Assembly (NCBI GenBank): GCA_964634615.1
Contig: CAZWLQ010000033.1
Span: 1-6,136, forward strand
Source: EsbW-18 sp964634615
Lineage (GTDB): Bacteria; Patescibacteriota; Minisyncoccia; Phycocordibacterales; EsbW-18
Reading direction: 5' to 3'
Length of the DNA: 6,136 nucleotides
Shown here piece by piece: positions 4,831 to 6,136 of this stretch. Numbering within the stretch: the stretch's first letter is position 1; every line of letters starts with the position of its first letter. A program made the translations under genes and the position numbers. The notes below the pieces were generated by a model, which was not told the DNA's origin, searched no databases, and worked only from the letters and a program-made list of their open reading frames with translations.

Positions 4831-6025
4831 ATCGCTTCTTCCAACTCCACGCATCGTACTTCTTCAAGTATCCACGTGTCTCCTGTGGAATGCTTGCGCG
4901 AATGTCGTTCGAGCCACGGACTGCTTTGATTGAGCGTCCGGGTCCGCTGTTGTACGAAATCAGCACGAGGAACGGCAGATCCGGTCGTCGCAAAACGTCC
5001 TCTGCGCTAATTCCACGCTTCCGGACACTTGCGATAACGGTTGCGAGGTGGTCATCGACCACCAGCATTCCGGTCACGAGCTCGGTTACGTGTCCGTGGG
5101 GATACTGCATACACCCATCAGGGATTTGCGCGCTTGGGTAGAGACGTCGTGTTTGCTCACACGTTTCTGGCATCACCTGCATGAGACCACGTGCTCCAAC
5201 AGGACTTCTCGTCGCGCCGAAACTCGTATCTCCATTACCGCCGAAGATCGTATACGCTCGGTCAAGGGGGTTGAAAGAGACACCGCCTGCTCGTGCGACA
5301 GCGACCTCATGTGCATCCGCCTGTTCCACCGAAATGATGGCAAAAGGCAGGTCGGGTAGGTAGGTTTCGATCATGGCACGGGCAGAATTACCCGGCCATG
5401 CGCGAGAAGGAACGTGTTCAAGCAGCGCAAGCGCGGCATCCACATCATCCTCGACGTGCGACCTGCCAATCCTAACGAGAGAAGGGAAGGCCGTGATGAG
5501 ATCACGAGAGAAGGGGGTGTAGATGTAATTTTCCCTCGAGGGCTCACGCTCCCAATTGATCGCAACGACAATCCATCCGTTCGGTGACAGCACGGTGAAG
5601 CCGGTGTTCCACCAATTCCAAACGGTGCCATACGCCCGTGTCTCGACAGCGATCAGAAATTGACCGTCGTTCGAGGTCAGTAGTGTCGGTAGCGTTCCGT
5701 TCCGGATTGTTCGCGTGATGAGTGTCGTGCGGATTTCTCCTGTCGACGGATTCAAAAGCGCGAGCGGAATCGTGCGCCATGCGTAATCGGACCGCTTACG
5801 TGTGTACGACCCTCCGTCGGTAACCATTGTCTCGGTGTACGGTCGTATCTCTTGCGAGTGGACGACCGGGATCACCGAAACCATCTCACGAGCTTTGGCG
5901 AGATGGTTTTGAAGATAACCATCGACGCGGCTCGCAAGGAAACTTGGTACGGGTGGAGGAAGTATCTCCAGTGGAGTTGGGTTTGAAAAGAACGCCCACA
6001 AAAAGGCGCTCGCCAAAATAATCAT
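4829..6025 (-). CDS. Lytic transglycosylase (SLT) domain protein, extracytoplasmic
   Basis: This 398-residue protein has a short hydrophobic N-terminus (MIILASAFLWAFF), probably a weak signal or anchor, then a proline-rich linker (EILPPPVPSF, 20-29). Residues about 60-220 resemble no family I know and include a Trp-rich stretch (VWNWWNTGF). The C-terminal part, about 225-398, is an SLT-type lysozyme-fold domain with SPVGARGLMQVMPET (274-288), ISYNSGPGRSIKAV (356-369) and PQETRGYLKKY (380-390). Such enzymes cleave the MurNAc-GlcNAc bond of peptidoglycan. The usual catalytic Glu sits about 10 residues before the S-x-x-G-A block, but here that place reads GGNGDTSFGATR with no Glu. The nearest candidate is Glu 234 in ISVEQA, about 40 residues before it, implying an insertion of roughly 30. 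A strong Shine-Dalgarno site fixes ATG 6025, and an in-frame stop lies just upstream. It has its own promoter and terminator. Confidence 0.85.
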   Translation of the reverse strand: MIILASAFLWAFFSNPTPLEILPPPVPSFLASRVDGYLQNHLAKAREMVSVIPVVHSQEIRPYTETMVTDGGSYTRKRSDYAWRTIPLALLNPSTGEIRTTLITRTIRNGTLPTLLTSNDGQFLIAVETRAYGTVWNWWNTGFTVLSPNGWIVVAINWEREPSRENYIYTPFSRDLITAFPSLVRIGRSHVEDDVDAALALLEHVPSRAWPGNSARAMIETYLPDLPFAIISVEQADAHEVAVARAGGVSFNPLDRAYTIFGGNGDTSFGATRSPVGARGLMQVMPETCEQTRRLYPSAQIPDGCMQYPHGHVTELVTGMLVVDDHLATVIASVRKRGISAEDVLRRPDLPFLVLISYNSGPGRSIKAVRGSNDIRASIPQETRGYLKKYDAWSWKKR

Positions 6026-6030
6026 GGAAG

Positions 6031-6037
6031 CTCCTTT
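6031..6037 (-). promoter_or_regulatory. Strong Shine-Dalgarno site of the transglycosylase gene
   Basis: On the minus strand AAAGGAG is followed by 5 bases (CTTCC) and the ATG at 6025. It decides the start codon. It is the only clear Shine-Dalgarno sequence in the window; the plus-strand genes have none. Confidence 0.8.
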
Positions 6038-6059
6038 CGTTGGGAAATTTTCTACCTAC

Positions 6060-6087
6060 AGTATAGACCTCTAGGAAACCTTCTCAA
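6060..6087 (-). promoter_or_regulatory. Sigma70-type promoter of the transglycosylase gene
   Basis: On the minus strand TTGAGA (6087-6082) and TATACT (6065-6060) are separated by 16 bases, the same spacer as in the promoter at 677-704. Transcription would begin near 6053, giving a leader of about 28 bases. The -35 element and most of the spacer lie inside the end of the upstream minus-strand reading frame. Confidence 0.65.
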
Positions 6088-6136
6088 CGTTGTAATCCTT
6101 CGGTGCGTCTTTGAGATATGTTTCAAGTTTTTCGCG
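6071..6136 (-). CDS. C-terminal end of an unidentified gene, cut by the window edge
   Basis: On the minus strand an open frame enters from the right edge and ends at TAG 6073-6071, giving 21 visible residues. They read REKLETYLKDAP then KDYNVEKVS. The charged, helix-then-strand character with regular Lys/Glu use looks like a genuine protein C-terminus rather than noise, but the length is too short to name a family. The stop lies 45 bases before the transglycosylase ATG. A promoter is placed at this junction, so the two genes may be partly read together and partly independently. Confidence 0.5.
   Translation of the reverse strand, partial: REKLETYLKDAPKDYNVEKVS

Noticed and set aside
5371..5780. 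Minus-strand ORFs of 78 and 86 codons inside the transglycosylase gene
   Set aside because: They lie in other frames of a gene whose frame is fixed by strong SLT motifs and a Shine-Dalgarno site.

Overview
The window looks like a bacterial chromosome segment from the candidate phyla radiation (Patescibacteria, probably a Parcubacteria-like lineage). This is an inference from gene content and style. The transketolase is split into two short subunits, the pentose-phosphate epimerase is divergent, genes are small and overlap by a few bases, most plus-strand genes have no clear Shine-Dalgarno sequence, and there is a fused lycopene-cyclase-domain membrane protein. No rRNA, tRNA, CRISPR array, insertion sequence or phage gene is visible.

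Left part (1-1045): the 3' part of a ribulose-phosphate 3-epimerase-like gene enters from the left edge and stops at 673. Four bases later a good sigma70-type promoter (TTGACT, 16-base spacer, TACAAT) begins what looks like a separate short transcription unit. It has a roughly 100-base leader with several possible hairpins, a 62-codon ORF for a small membrane-anchored or secreted peptide (810-998), and a textbook 9-bp intrinsic terminator (1014-1045).

Central part (1044-4793): an extended -10 promoter (TGCTACAAT) only about 18 bases before the ATG drives a compact plus-strand series. It runs transketolase N-terminal subunit, transketolase C-terminal subunit, fused lycopene-cyclase-domain membrane protein, single-pass membrane protein of unknown function, DUF1653-like protein, ASCH-domain protein. 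The first three genes overlap by exactly 8 bases at each junction, and the later gaps are 4, 17 and 5 bases. The two transketolase chains should together form one thiamine-diphosphate enzyme of the non-oxidative pentose phosphate pathway, working next to the epimerase encoded just upstream. The membrane and RNA-related genes share the transcript but have no clear metabolic link to it.

Right part (4791-6136): a convergent minus-strand gene encodes a 398-residue extracytoplasmic protein with a C-terminal lytic-transglycosylase (SLT) domain. It has its own promoter (TTGAGA, 16, TATACT), the only strong Shine-Dalgarno site in the window, and a terminator with a U-tract that lies between it and the ASCH gene. 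The last 21 codons of another minus-strand gene enter from the right edge.

The points most worth a second look are the metal-ligand substitutions in the epimerase, the self-contained small-peptide transcription unit, the carotenoid-cyclase-like protein in a sugar-phosphate operon, and the displaced or missing catalytic glutamate in the transglycosylase domain.
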